From: a virus
Reading direction: 5' to 3' (one strand)
Length of the DNA: 22,862 nucleotides
Virus record (IMG/VR): IMGVR_UViG_3300044993_000711
Span: 1 to 22,862 of that record
In this document: positions 13,932-21,724 of the stretch, piece by piece
How positions within the stretch are numbered: position 1 is the first letter of the stretch
Layout of the letters: the number at the start of each line of letters is the position of its first letter
Made by a program: the position numbers and the translations under genes
Notes under the pieces: generated by a model
What the model was told of the DNA's origin: nothing
The model's database searches: none
What the model saw: only the letters and a program-made list of their open reading frames with translations

Positions 13932-14063
13932 TTACATATTGGAGCGCTGATCCAAATCAAACTCAAGTACGTATAATACATCTTCGCCGCTAAAACCAGA
14001 TCCCTTTAAAATATTAAACCAAGTCACTACTTCCTTAATGTTATTCCGGCAATTATAATGCAT
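13932..14063 (-). pseudogene. 3' part of a small gene apparently split by the IS cluster
   Basis: From an internal ATG the frame gives 43 residues (MHYNCRNNIKEVVTWFNILK and on to FDLDQRSNM). The frame also reads back through KLVNRASK to the IS boundary at 14089. If the whole cluster 14090-14552 is removed at its TTAT target, the frame continues in register across the junction to a GTG at 14580, giving about 61 residues (MPARSAIRLNKLVNR at the front). This suggests the IS unit interrupted it. The shortened form could still be translated from the internal ATG, though no ribosome site is evident. Confidence 0.4.
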
Positions 14064-14182
14064 CTTTGACGCTCTATTGACTAATTTATGATAGAACCAA
14101 AAGAAAGTCCACGACTTTAGTAGTGGGATGAATTTTTAAAAACTTAATAATATGTTAGTGGCGTTAATAAGTTTGGTGTAGT

Positions 14183-14216
14183 ATAATATATAATATATAA
14201 TATATAATATATAATG
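14183..14216 (+). repeat. ATAATAT heptamer array at the deletion junction
   Basis: Four full ATAATAT units plus six bases (ATAATG) sit exactly where the tnpB leader is joined to the tnpB 3' end. The full-length copy has only CATAATATATATG at this place. The array contains several overlapping TATAAT boxes, so it may act as a promoter reading into the scaffold at 14284. Confidence 0.85.
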
Positions 14217-14283
14217 TGGTACTACCCATGATAGGGATATACTAGCAGCAAATAATATAAAACAATTCGCATTAACGCGAACA

Positions 14284-14392
14284 CTTGGAGGAGAGGGCAG
14301 CCCTCCAAGGATAAATAAAGCCTGTGGAGCGATCAACGGTAGTTGGAGCTATGAAGCAGGAACCCCATGCCTTTAGTCGTGGGAGCTGTCAG
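14284..14392 (+). ncRNA. Presumed stand-alone omega RNA scaffold in copy C
   Basis: The 109-bp block is identical to the blocks of the two 286-bp MITEs and differs from the tnpB copy at three positions (near the first stem loop and in the end hairpin). Some tnpB coding sequence remains upstream but no start. The guide taken from its flank would begin TAAATAGTACCTAAAT. Confidence 0.58.
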
Positions 14393-14508
14393 TAAATAGT
14401 ACCTAAATTTAATGCAAATTACAAGCTCTAAAAATAAATAGTATCATAAATAACCATATAAAATCTTAATAAAAACAAGCACTTAGCTTAAAAACCTAAT
14501 TTTTATGA
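14393..14508 (+). repeat. Copy B of the 117-bp non-coding spacer repeat (116 bp here)
   Basis: About 94% identical by eye to 6867-6983, with a single-base deletion. It is flanked by the right end of copy C and the left end of the minimal element at 14507, so in both places it joins two IS ends. Confidence 0.85.
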
Positions 14509-14552
14509 TAAAGCCAAAAGAACCCCATGCCTTTAGGCGTGGGAGCTGTCAG
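14507..14552 (+). mobile_element. 46-bp minimal IS element (left-end motif fused to right-end hairpin)
   Basis: After TTAT comes the left-end motif GATAAAGCCAAAAGAA, then directly the right-end hairpin CCCATGCC-TTTA-GGCGTGGG and AGCTGTCAG. It looks like an element whose whole interior was lost by recombination between its two similar hairpins. The first two bases overlap the spacer repeat. Confidence 0.78.
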
Positions 14553-14618
14553 TCAATCTAATGGCGGATCTTGCTGGCACGGGCCAGTAAGTAGGTATAC
14601 AGGTTAGGACATTTTGCT

Positions 14619-15389
14619 ATGGCTATCGAAAAATCATTCGATGCGGTATCTCAGCTTTTTACGGCTAACGGTACAGTTCAGGGAATTATCACCGTAGCCG
14701 ACGCTTCTGGATTTTACGCAAAGCAAAAGGTCACTTTAACTTCAAATACCCAGCCCGCACTTCAGCTCGAGGTCCGCAGAGTTACTCCTACAACAATTCA
14801 AGTAGGACGCCCAGGAACGCCGTTCAACGGCCCATATGAGGATGTGTCTGCATACACAGTCGCAGATGCGGCCAAAATAACTGCATCCGAGCAAGTAAAG
14901 CCCGTATTAAAGCCTGACGAAATAATACAGGCCGTTTATGCCAGAGACCCGGCAGTGGCCTTGAGAACCTTACAAGTTAATAAGTTTGGCCAGGCCATTG
15001 ACACTGTAACGGGCAATGACGGCAAGACCAGGCTTGCGGTTGACGCAGCGGTATCCGTTTCGGGACTTTCTGTTGATCTGGACGCGCTGCTGCCGGCTAA
15101 CCAAGCAAACCCCGACAACGTACTTACCGCAGGCTCAGAGGACGGTACACGCAATGGGCCAAAGTTTGCCTTTGTAAATAACAGGCGCCTGCAGATACTT
15201 GCTGGAAAAGATCGAACGGCTAATATAACATACGCTGATTTTGGCACTAAAGATCAGAGAGTTACGCAGATAGATTATACTTCGCCAAGCGTTGGTTCTG
15301 GGCCAGGATATACGGCAAGGCTTACCCTATCATATACTTTAGTTGGAAATAGATATAGAAGAGATTCTCTTACTTGGAGCATCATTTAA
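14619..15389 (+). CDS. Hypothetical virion protein (256 residues)
   Basis: Begins the second plus-strand virion block; ATG with AGGA nine bases upstream. It has a beta-rich N-terminal domain (VQGIITVADASGFYAKQKVTL, ALQLEVRRVTPTTIQVGRPG), a middle region with an Ala-rich helix, and a C-terminal strand-rich part (RVTQIDYTSPSVGSGPGY, YTLVGNRYRRDSLTW). This layout resembles small baseplate or tail-fibre connector proteins, and the next gene is fibre-like. No enzyme motif. The call as virion protein is from context and composition. Confidence 0.72.
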   Translation: MAIEKSFDAVSQLFTANGTVQGIITVADASGFYAKQKVTLTSNTQPALQLEVRRVTPTTIQVGRPGTPFNGPYEDVSAYTVADAAKITASEQVKPVLKPDEIIQAVYARDPAVALRTLQVNKFGQAIDTVTGNDGKTRLAVDAAVSVSGLSVDLDALLPANQANPDNVLTAGSEDGTRNGPKFAFVNNRRLQILAGKDRTANITYADFGTKDQRVTQIDYTSPSVGSGPGYTARLTLSYTLVGNRYRRDSLTWSII

Positions 15390-15398
15390 GGAGCTAAC

Positions 15399-18020
15399 AT
15401 GCCAAAGGCATATTCGGCAAAATTATTGGATACCGTATCAGGTACATACAACCAGAACCATACCACAATTTTGGGTAGAGCTCACGTAAAGACTCTATTA
15501 AATGGCAAGGATGCAATCGGGCCATACTTGCCAAAATTTGTTGACGTTTTTACTGATACGAGCGGCGCAGTGTCCTTTAGCGCTTCAGCGCCACTTACTT
15601 TTTGTTCACCAAACGGTAGACTGTATTTTGTAAATATTGCTGGAGCGGGCCTCGTTAACATCGTGCTGTACAATTTCAACCTCAATACTGGGGCCACAAC
15701 TTATGTGGGGCGGCTGCAGGCCTCAATATCTGCAGTAGGGACCAATACATTAAGGTCATTAGAAGCCCTTAACGACGCGGGGACCACAAACTTTAAAATT
15801 TCAATTGGCATCGTCAACTCTTCAAACGTAACTTTTGGCGGATTATATTTGGTGACTTGCGATTTGGCCGACTTTCAGCCTTCCGGAGGTCGGGTAGTTC
15901 CCTTTGCGGCAGGACCGAATCAGAATTTTGCAGTGCAACATATAGTTGAGACCAGAAACTCCTCCCTGCATACCCTTACTACAAATTTTGGATCTTTTGT
16001 TGATGGTAATAAATTGTGGGGCATGACAGTTCCCACTGCAACAACAACCAGATGGTACCGCTTTGATTATACTAATACCCAGACACAAGATCCCATTTTA
16101 ATAACTAACTGGCAGAATCGCGGAGCTACCGGATATATTGTTAATGCTACTGCACACGGATGGCTAGTTAACGACCACGTAACTGCACTTCCTCCCAGAA
16201 TAACCAGCATAGCAACGGGAACCACCACAACCTTTACAACGGCAAATGCTCATGGTTTTCAAGCAGACGAGCGGGTCCAGGTGTTCCATACAGCTGGAGC
16301 GGCCATACTGCCCACTGGAGTGGCAGTGGCAACAAACTATTATGTCAGGTCGTCTGGCTTAACTTCGACTACTTTTGAGCTGTCAACTACAGTTGGAGGA
16401 CCCTCTATCTCTACATCAGGATCTTTTACAGGGCAGGCCTTTGTGGGGCTATTCCCAGTAGGGCACACAGCCGCATCAAACCAGTTCTTCGTCTCAAATG
16501 CCAACTTAGCCGCGAACACCTTTCAGTATGCGTCAGCACTGTCTTCCCCAGGTATATCTGCGGTAAATAATACTGTTACGACTATTTCTGGCACTACAAT
16601 TACGTGTAGCGCAGTAACAACGGCATTAGTTGTTGGATCAAGAGTAAGATTCTGGTCAACTGGCACATTCCCATCTGGCATATCGGCAGACACAGATTAT
16701 TGGGTCGTTGCACAGTCTGGGTCAACCGTTCAGGTTTCTGCCACTCCGAATGGAACAGCTATATCGCCTGGCTCGTTTACTGGAACTCTGACAATTGGAT
16801 TGACTGCGACCGGGAACTTTTATGCCTATAACGCCCTAGGCCAAACAGCTGAGCTATTTGACTACAGTACCAACGCTATTTCTGGATTCACCGGAGCGAC
16901 AATAGCCAATGCTGCAGATTTTGCTACCCCTAATCATACTACCAATGCCGGCTTCCCTTGCGTGTATTTCTGCTCGTCCACATCACATTTCTTGGGCAGG
17001 ATCAGTGAATTGACATCAGGTGCTTCGACTTGGCCCAGCCTTCTAGTTCAAAATAATCTTCCAAACACGGCCAACAATACTGTTGCTCCTGTAACATTAT
17101 TTGCAAACTGGTCACAATACTTAGACAGAGTGGTATCCACAACAACAGTAGCATCTGGTCCATCTAGGTTTATTATTAAAAGAGTGGTTAATACTGAGGC
17201 CGATTTCGTTTTTGGCGTAGCAAATAACCGCGCCCTAGAGGCGGGAGTAGCCGCAAGCCCACTAGACGGACAAGAAGTGGGCGGCGTAGCGACTTCTAAT
17301 CCAGAAGTTCGTAACGGCTGGCTTATCTTGCCACTTACTAGTATTAACCAAAGAGGCGCGCTGGTAGCAGACCTCAAAGCTGATGCATTTTTTGATGCCA
17401 TCGATACCGCGTCTACACCATCTGACGGTTTTATTACTAGAGTAATCAACGTGCCTGCGGGATCGTTTATAGCGGCACATGTTCAGCGCCAGCTTCCTGG
17501 AGAAACATGTAGACCTAAAATACAGTACCGGACTTCCGGATTTGCCACTCCCACAGGCGGCTGGACAGATTTGCCGACCGATAATGACATGAGTTCTGTG
17601 CCTTCCGCCACGCAAATACAATTTAAGTGCCTGTTCCCTCTTTTTGAGTCATCACACGCACGCGGCGCGCAGGTATCAGAAATAAGGGTTATTGTTCAGC
17701 CAGACAATGAAAATGTGGACAATTGGGAAATTTCTGATGAGTGGTCAGATAATAACACTCCGTCCAGAGTGGCCTTCAGATTAAAAGAGGCATACCCAAC
17801 AGTTGTGCCCCAATTGTTTTTTAGGGCAAGAGACCTGTCCAACGTGCTTTTAGTGAATCACAATACTACAGCCAATGCGTCTAATTTCCAGTATTCAACA
17901 GATAATGGAACCACATGGCTACCACTTGGAACCATACCGAACACTGTTGGAACGCTAGTTAGATATACATTTACAAGCCCTCCTGGGGTAGACATTAGAC
18001 CGTCTATTAGAAATGACTAG
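15399..18020 (+). CDS. Large tail-fibre- or baseplate-like virion protein (873 residues)
   Basis: ATG with AAGGAG seven bases upstream. Rich in Thr, Ser, Gly, Asn and Ala and almost all beta. The central part holds related modules with a pattern often seen in phage fibre proteins: HGFQADERVQVFHTAG, LPTGVAVATNYYV and TTFELSTTVGGPSI near residues 275-350, and again SRVRFWSTG, FPSGISADTDYWVV and TVQVSATPNGTAIS near 405-470. The N-terminal about 240 residues and the C-terminal domain (from about 690, with PAGSFIAAHVQRQLPGETC) look different. Position between virion genes supports a structural role. Fibre versus baseplate hub cannot be decided. No enzyme motif seen. Confidence 0.75.
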   Translation: MPKAYSAKLLDTVSGTYNQNHTTILGRAHVKTLLNGKDAIGPYLPKFVDVFTDTSGAVSFSASAPLTFCSPNGRLYFVNIAGAGLVNIVLYNFNLNTGATTYVGRLQASISAVGTNTLRSLEALNDAGTTNFKISIGIVNSSNVTFGGLYLVTCDLADFQPSGGRVVPFAAGPNQNFAVQHIVETRNSSLHTLTTNFGSFVDGNKLWGMTVPTATTTRWYRFDYTNTQTQDPILITNWQNRGATGYIVNATAHGWLVNDHVTALPPRITSIATGTTTTFTTANAHGFQADERVQVFHTAGAAILPTGVAVATNYYVRSSGLTSTTFELSTTVGGPSISTSGSFTGQAFVGLFPVGHTAASNQFFVSNANLAANTFQYASALSSPGISAVNNTVTTISGTTITCSAVTTALVVGSRVRFWSTGTFPSGISADTDYWVVAQSGSTVQVSATPNGTAISPGSFTGTLTIGLTATGNFYAYNALGQTAELFDYSTNAISGFTGATIANAADFATPNHTTNAGFPCVYFCSSTSHFLGRISELTSGASTWPSLLVQNNLPNTANNTVAPVTLFANWSQYLDRVVSTTTVASGPSRFIIKRVVNTEADFVFGVANNRALEAGVAASPLDGQEVGGVATSNPEVRNGWLILPLTSINQRGALVADLKADAFFDAIDTASTPSDGFITRVINVPAGSFIAAHVQRQLPGETCRPKIQYRTSGFATPTGGWTDLPTDNDMSSVPSATQIQFKCLFPLFESSHARGAQVSEIRVIVQPDNENVDNWEISDEWSDNNTPSRVAFRLKEAYPTVVPQLFFRARDLSNVLLVNHNTTANASNFQYSTDNGTTWLPLGTIPNTVGTLVRYTFTSPPGVDIRPSIRND

Positions 18021-18050
18021 CGCATGAGAAAAAGTAGGCGATATTGCACC

Positions 18051-18090
18051 TTGTCCAGATGCCTAGAAGAAGCGCCTAGGCACTGGACAA
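18051..18090 (+). other. Strong intergenic hairpin without T-run
   Basis: TTGTCCAG pairs with CTGGACAA and TGCCTAG with CTAGGCA, giving a 15-bp stem with one bulged A and a 9-base loop. It lies in the 96-bp gap between two virion genes. No T-run follows on either strand, so it is more likely an mRNA stability or processing element than an intrinsic terminator. Confidence 0.75.
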
Positions 18091-18116
18091 AAATAATGTT
18101 TTATGTTGGAGATTAA

Positions 18117-19475
18117 ATGCCAGACATTTTTATAGCCGATAATTTTTATATGCCCACTTCAGACGCATGCGTTGCCGATCTGACGCCGCCAACTTTTGCG
18201 GGCATCAACTTTCTAGATGTAGAATCTAGGGGTCAAATTCGGGCCGGATGGCCAGCCGCTTCGGACCCAAACACTCCAATAAGGTATGAGGTCTATATTA
18301 AGGCCACTACTCCAACCAACCTATTTAATACGGCTAATATAATTGCTATTACAGATAAGCTACAGTATGACATATTCACATTGCCAGACGGCTCTTTCCT
18401 GGTAAATGGTACCACTTATTATGTGGGAGTACGAGCTGTTGATGCATTAAGCAATAGGGATACCAATACCGTATCCCTAAACGTGATCTCTACCGGTGTT
18501 CTAACTTCTATTGATGTATATGAGTCAAAATGCGCCTTCTCAATAAGCTCCAATAATCTTTTTCATATCACTATGTGGGCTGACAAAAACGAGAGTCTTG
18601 CTATTGCGCCAGGTGCAGTTATGGGAACTGCAAGCTTTCAGGTATTCGACAAGGCAGGACTCCCTGTCACTGGAATGTCTGGGTCGGTGGCGACTCCCAA
18701 TACTCAGGGGCTCTATATCGCTACTCCTATAGCCAATACAATAGATCCTGACCGTATTAACGATCACTATACCGTCCGGGTCACCATTGACGTTGACGGC
18801 GAAGACAGAGTCAATTTTATACCACTAAATGATGAAGTTGAAAATATTAAAATCAACGGAGTCTTCAGCCTCAATAATTCTAATAATATAATCGGAAGCC
18901 TTTGGGCAGAAAAGAACGAGAAAATATTAACTACAAACCTCGGCACTGCCTCCTATCAGTTTTACAACGCAGACGGTTCTATTATAGCTGGTGTAACTGA
19001 ATCTGGCATATCGGCAGACTCCAATGGATATTTTATAATCACCCCGTTTGCTCTTCCTCAATCGATAGATCTGTCCAAGAATTTTATTATTCGAGCCAAT
19101 ATTACAGTAAACGGAATTCTCAGATCAAAAAATATTATTCTTAATGGTGATTTGGCCGAGTATACCTGCAGGGCTGTATTCTCGATTAACGCTAGTAACC
19201 AGCTTAAAGCTACCTTCTGGGCTACTAAGAACGACCAGATCGCGCCCACTTCAATACTCGGTACCGCTAGCTATACCGTATATGATAAAGACGGCGTAGC
19301 TGTGGCTGGACTCACACAATCGGGAATAGCCGCCGATGCAAACGGCTTGTTCCACACAACCCCAGTTAGCGCGATCCTGTTGACTGACCTGACCCATTAT
19401 ACCGTAACAGTAACTATATCAGTGGCAGGAAAAAATATCGTAGCTGTTAAGGGCTTTACACTTTTAGGTAATTAA
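18117..19475 (+). CDS. Fibronectin-III plus three-repeat Ig-like virion protein
   Basis: A 452-residue protein, ATG with GGAG nearby. Residues about 22-128 look like a fibronectin type III domain (LTPPTFAGINFLDVESRG, IRAGWPAASDPNTPIRYEVY, TTYYVGVRAVDALSN). Three repeats of about 105 residues follow, starting near 139, 248 and 353. Each has the pattern FS-(I/L)-x(3)-N, W-A-x-K-N-(E/D), GTAS-(Y/F), G-(L/F)-Y/F, and YTV/IIR-x(3)-I-x-V (WADKNESLAIAP, WAEKNEKILTTN, WATKNDQIAPTS). Such Ig/Fn3 chains decorate phage tails and may bind host surface sugars. It shares one base with the next gene (TAATG). Confidence 0.8.
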   Translation: MPDIFIADNFYMPTSDACVADLTPPTFAGINFLDVESRGQIRAGWPAASDPNTPIRYEVYIKATTPTNLFNTANIIAITDKLQYDIFTLPDGSFLVNGTTYYVGVRAVDALSNRDTNTVSLNVISTGVLTSIDVYESKCAFSISSNNLFHITMWADKNESLAIAPGAVMGTASFQVFDKAGLPVTGMSGSVATPNTQGLYIATPIANTIDPDRINDHYTVRVTIDVDGEDRVNFIPLNDEVENIKINGVFSLNNSNNIIGSLWAEKNEKILTTNLGTASYQFYNADGSIIAGVTESGISADSNGYFIITPFALPQSIDLSKNFIIRANITVNGILRSKNIILNGDLAEYTCRAVFSINASNQLKATFWATKNDQIAPTSILGTASYTVYDKDGVAVAGLTQSGIAADANGLFHTTPVSAILLTDLTHYTVTVTISVAGKNIVAVKGFTLLGN

Positions 19476-20026
19476 TGCCAGTAAGAAGATTAGTCGCACA
19501 AGATGATAATGACGATAACCAGTGGCTGAAGGTAGACCACTCTTCTCGTTATATTGTTAACGACATGGAGGACTGGCAGTTTCTGTTTGGGCCCAATTCT
19601 GCCCTAACAAACAGTGCCCAGGTATTAAAAATAGCAGCACAGCTCGATACGTCAACCTTAGATAAGATCAGAATAATAGGCTATTTGTATAATTCATCCA
19701 GTGGATCTATTGATAGCGCCTCATCAATAAACTTTAAAGTATACAAAGTAGCCGATATAACTAGCCCCAAGTGGGATGACCAGTTAATAACGACACTAAC
19801 TGGAGTTTTGCAGCCGAATGGCTATTATTTTGTTGATATAAGCGTAAGTCTATTGACTGGCACTAATCTTGACGGCGACACTACCCTAATGATTGAGGCC
19901 ACTGCCATAAGATCCAGCACGACATATCGTGATAGAATTTACGTTAATCATTTGGGTGTTTACGACAGTATTATTAGATTAAGAAACGATGTGGAATTCC
20001 TTGATATAACAAAACAGGATATATAA
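19475..20026 (+). CDS. Hypothetical virion protein (183 residues)
   Basis: Starts on the last base of the preceding stop, so coupled. Mostly beta (FKVYKVADITSPKWDDQLI, GYYFVDISVSLLTGTNLDGD, LMIEATAIRSSTTYRDRIY), with an acidic patch near the N-terminus (QDDNDDNQW). The pattern suggests a single jelly-roll-like sandwich, as in carbohydrate-binding or fibre-tip domains, but no binding motif can be named. It lies between the Fn3 protein and a small tail-associated protein, so a minor tail role is likely. Confidence 0.7.
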   Translation: MPVRRLVAQDDNDDNQWLKVDHSSRYIVNDMEDWQFLFGPNSALTNSAQVLKIAAQLDTSTLDKIRIIGYLYNSSSGSIDSASSINFKVYKVADITSPKWDDQLITTLTGVLQPNGYYFVDISVSLLTGTNLDGDTTLMIEATAIRSSTTYRDRIYVNHLGVYDSIIRLRNDVEFLDITKQDI

Positions 20027-20027
20027 T

Positions 20028-20492
20028 ATGAGCGCAAGGTTACACGCTGCCCTAGTGGGCGATGAAGTAGTCGCAGTAATGACTCTGACTGAAGAACAGT
20101 ACCAGAATAAAATAAGAGATTATACTCTAATTCTGGACGTAGAAGATCTTTTAATAAAACCTCAAGTAGGATGGAAGCTTAAAAATAATATGCTCCAGCC
20201 TCCTCCTGGCCAGACGGTTAGCCTAGAGTCAATAATTAGAGCTAAAATTCAACATTATCAAGAAATGGCCCCAGCCCTTCTTAGGGACCTGTATACCCAA
20301 AACACTCTGCTCGGAATTACGGCTCAACAGTCAGATGAGATGTTTTCTGAATACCAAGATGTTTTAATTAGAATTAGAGAAGGTGCGTGGCCAACCGCAC
20401 TATACAGGCTTTCGCAGAAAACTCCTAGCGGTTTTGTCACTCAGTCCATGATTGATTCATGGTATCAGCTTATTCATAGCAAGCTAATTTAA
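20028..20492 (+). CDS. Hypothetical tail-associated protein (154 residues)
   Basis: Separated by one base from the genes before and after it. The short N-terminal part has strands and the segment VGWKLKNNMLQPPPG, which is reminiscent of the end of fibre or assembly proteins. The C-terminal two-thirds are helical (SLESIIRAKIQHYQEMAPAL, DEMFSEYQDVLIRIREG, QSMIDSWYQLIHSKL). This resembles fibre-assembly or chaperone-like small proteins by layout only. AGGA lies about 11 bases before the ATG. Confidence 0.68.
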   Translation: MSARLHAALVGDEVVAVMTLTEEQYQNKIRDYTLILDVEDLLIKPQVGWKLKNNMLQPPPGQTVSLESIIRAKIQHYQEMAPALLRDLYTQNTLLGITAQQSDEMFSEYQDVLIRIREGAWPTALYRLSQKTPSGFVTQSMIDSWYQLIHSKLI

Positions 20493-20493
20493 T

Positions 20494-21009
20494 ATGGAAT
20501 CAAAGTTTTTAATAGGTTTTTCTACGCCGATTAAATTTAATATAGCGGCATATGCTATCAGAGAGTGGCAGAACAGGCCGTATTCTCATGTCTATATTAA
20601 ATTTGAAAGCCAAAATATAATCACTAGCATCTACCATGCAGCAGGCGGCACTGTTCATTTTATGTCTGAGGAAAACTTTCTAAAAAAGAACAAGGTCTTG
20701 ATAGAGTACGAAATACCAATAGACCGGGCCACTCGACTAAAAATGATAAACAGATGCATGTCGCTATCTAATGTAAGATATGATTACCTGAATCTACTAA
20801 AAATATTATTGTGCGACATAGCTGAGAGGTGGGGCGCTAATGTCCCCAAAACGCATGACGGTCCAGGATACGTATGCTCAGAACTTGTCGCTGAGTTTTT
20901 GGAAGAAGACCTAGGAATTAAAATAGACAAGCCAAGACATTTAATAAAACCAAGCGACATCGAGGATGGACTGCTGGAGCTCTTCCATAAAAGAGAGAGG
21001 ATCGGATGA
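20494..21009 (+). CDS. Permuted NlpC/P60-like (YiiX-type) papain-fold protein
   Basis: A 171-residue protein. H32 in YSHVYIKF and C128 in GYVCSELVAEFL, with E130 right after, match the circularly permuted NlpC/P60 group (YiiX/LRAT-like), where the His precedes the Cys nucleophile. Members act on amide bonds in peptides, peptidoglycan or lipids. In this gene order it could be a tail- or lysis-associated hydrolase, but the substrate cannot be told. No signal peptide is seen. The stop overlaps the next ATG (ATGA), so it is made together with the membrane protein that follows. Confidence 0.75.
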   Translation: MESKFLIGFSTPIKFNIAAYAIREWQNRPYSHVYIKFESQNIITSIYHAAGGTVHFMSEENFLKKNKVLIEYEIPIDRATRLKMINRCMSLSNVRYDYLNLLKILLCDIAERWGANVPKTHDGPGYVCSELVAEFLEEDLGIKIDKPRHLIKPSDIEDGLLELFHKRERIG

Positions 21010-21323
21010 ATCTAAGAGAAATAACAGCAAAGTGGCGGAACTTAGTTTCCGAATGCAATCGTCTAGGAATTCCGATTCCCGTGCTGAAAGACCCTGAATC
21101 ACAAAAGGGCTCCGTATCTCTTACTCTTGTTTTTATTTCATTCAATCTTTGTGTGGCTGGAATCATTGGGAAATGGTCTGGATCTTTGGGTGGCGTTGAT
21201 GTGAACAGCGCATTCAATCTTTTTATCGCGTGTGCAGGTCTCTATTGGGGCCGCCGTATTGGCAGAAATGCTAACGGTCAATCAGAACTCGACGAGAAGG
21301 TTGACTCAAAGAAAGAGTCTTGA
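21006..21323 (+). CDS. Two-helix membrane protein, holin-like
   Basis: A 105-residue protein: a soluble N-terminal helix (NLREITAKWRNLVSECNRLG), TM1 about 37-57 (SLTLVFISFNLCVAGIIGKW), TM2 about 67-83 (AFNLFIACAGLYWGRRI), and a charged C-terminal tail (SELDEKVDSKKES). This size, the two helices and the charged tail fit class II holins. Coupling to the NlpC/P60-like gene by ATGA would fit a lysis pair. Holins share little sequence, so this stays a proposal; a virion membrane protein is the alternative. Confidence 0.65.
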   Translation: MNLREITAKWRNLVSECNRLGIPIPVLKDPESQKGSVSLTLVFISFNLCVAGIIGKWSGSLGGVDVNSAFNLFIACAGLYWGRRIGRNANGQSELDEKVDSKKES

Positions 21324-21681
21324 TATCGTCTTCCTAAGCGATACCTGGCTAAAAACCAGACCGGAGTCCTAAACATTCCAGCAAAAAGTCTGTGGCTTCT
21401 ACAGACTTTAAATAATAAGAAGCGGGGGAGTCACATGCCCCATCGATTAGCGCGATTGATTAGTATGTCACTTCAGGGGAGCACTGCCGCTAACAGCCCT
21501 CTGGTGCTAAGCCTAAAGTCAAATACTCGTACATACTGAGTGGTAATTTTGACGAAGTTGTGAGCTGGCCCGCGTTGGCCGCCTTATTGATTTGATATCA
21601 ATATCTGAGATACAATGCAATTCCCAATTCGAGATAAAGCCAAAGGGGTTACGGCTGGGAATGCGCAGTGGGCGTGGGCCT
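21324..21681. other. Hairpin-rich non-coding stretch (possible structured RNA)
   Basis: About 360 bp with no convincing ORF. Several stems are visible: AAAGTCTGT/ACAGACTTT, GGGG/CCCC around AGTCACATG, AGCAC/GTGCT (21480-21508), GGCC/GGCC (21567-21580), and ATTCCC (21619-21624) with GGGAAT (21657-21662), enclosing AGCC/GGCT. It looks less AT-rich than its neighbours. It has no tRNA, tmRNA or RNase P landmarks. It may hold a small structured RNA, an untranslated leader, or just decayed DNA. Confidence 0.4.
21383..21412. terminator. Possible bidirectional terminator between convergent units
   Basis: A 9-bp stem, AAAGTCTGT / ACAGACTTT, has a 7-base loop; an A-run before it gives five T on the minus strand, and TTT follows on the plus strand. 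It lies between the plus-strand virion genes and the minus-strand genes that converge on it. Confidence 0.55.
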
Positions 21682-21685
21682 TTAT

Positions 21686-21724
21686 GATAATACCAAAAGA
21701 AAGTCCCTGACTTTAGTATTTTTA
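21686..21724 (+). mobile_element. Remnant of an IS200/IS605 left end
   Basis: After TTAT (21682-21685) comes GATAATACCAAAAGAAAG and the first half of a left-end hairpin (TCCCTGACTTTAGT), which then breaks off. A 9-bp direct repeat, TTTAGTATT, is at 21712 and 21721. It matches the left end of the copy at 14090. The rest of the element is absent. Confidence 0.75.

Larger units (their letters stand above)
14090..14392 (+). mobile_element. 303-bp deleted IS200/IS605 element (copy C)
   Basis: Preceded by TTAT; the left end has AACCAAAAGAAAG and a hairpin (CACGACTTTAGTAGTG). The tnpB leader follows (GTTAATAAGTTTGGTG, matching the leader of the full element), then a heptamer array, then a jump to the last codons of tnpB (TGTGGTACTACCCATG) and the 109-bp right-end block ending CTGTCAG. 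It is thus an internally deleted copy that lost nearly all of tnpB but kept both ends and the presumed guide-RNA scaffold. Confidence 0.9.

Noticed and set aside
13733-13993. Plus-strand 86-residue ORF of repeated PQLI units
   Set aside because: It is the antisense of the 12-bp repeats coding QLxx; the minus-strand frame has a good ribosome site and fits the strand of its neighbours.
14136-14336. Minus-strand 66-residue ORF in the 303-bp element
   Set aside because: Runs through the heptamer array and the presumed guide-RNA block; it is the antisense of the deleted tnpB end.
17048-17621. Two minus-strand ORFs of 119-133 residues
   Set aside because: Antisense to the large fibre-like protein, overlapping each other in different frames.
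21420-21540. tRNA or tmRNA gene
   Set aside because: Stems are present, but no acceptor stem, T-loop consensus or tmRNA landmarks could be fitted.
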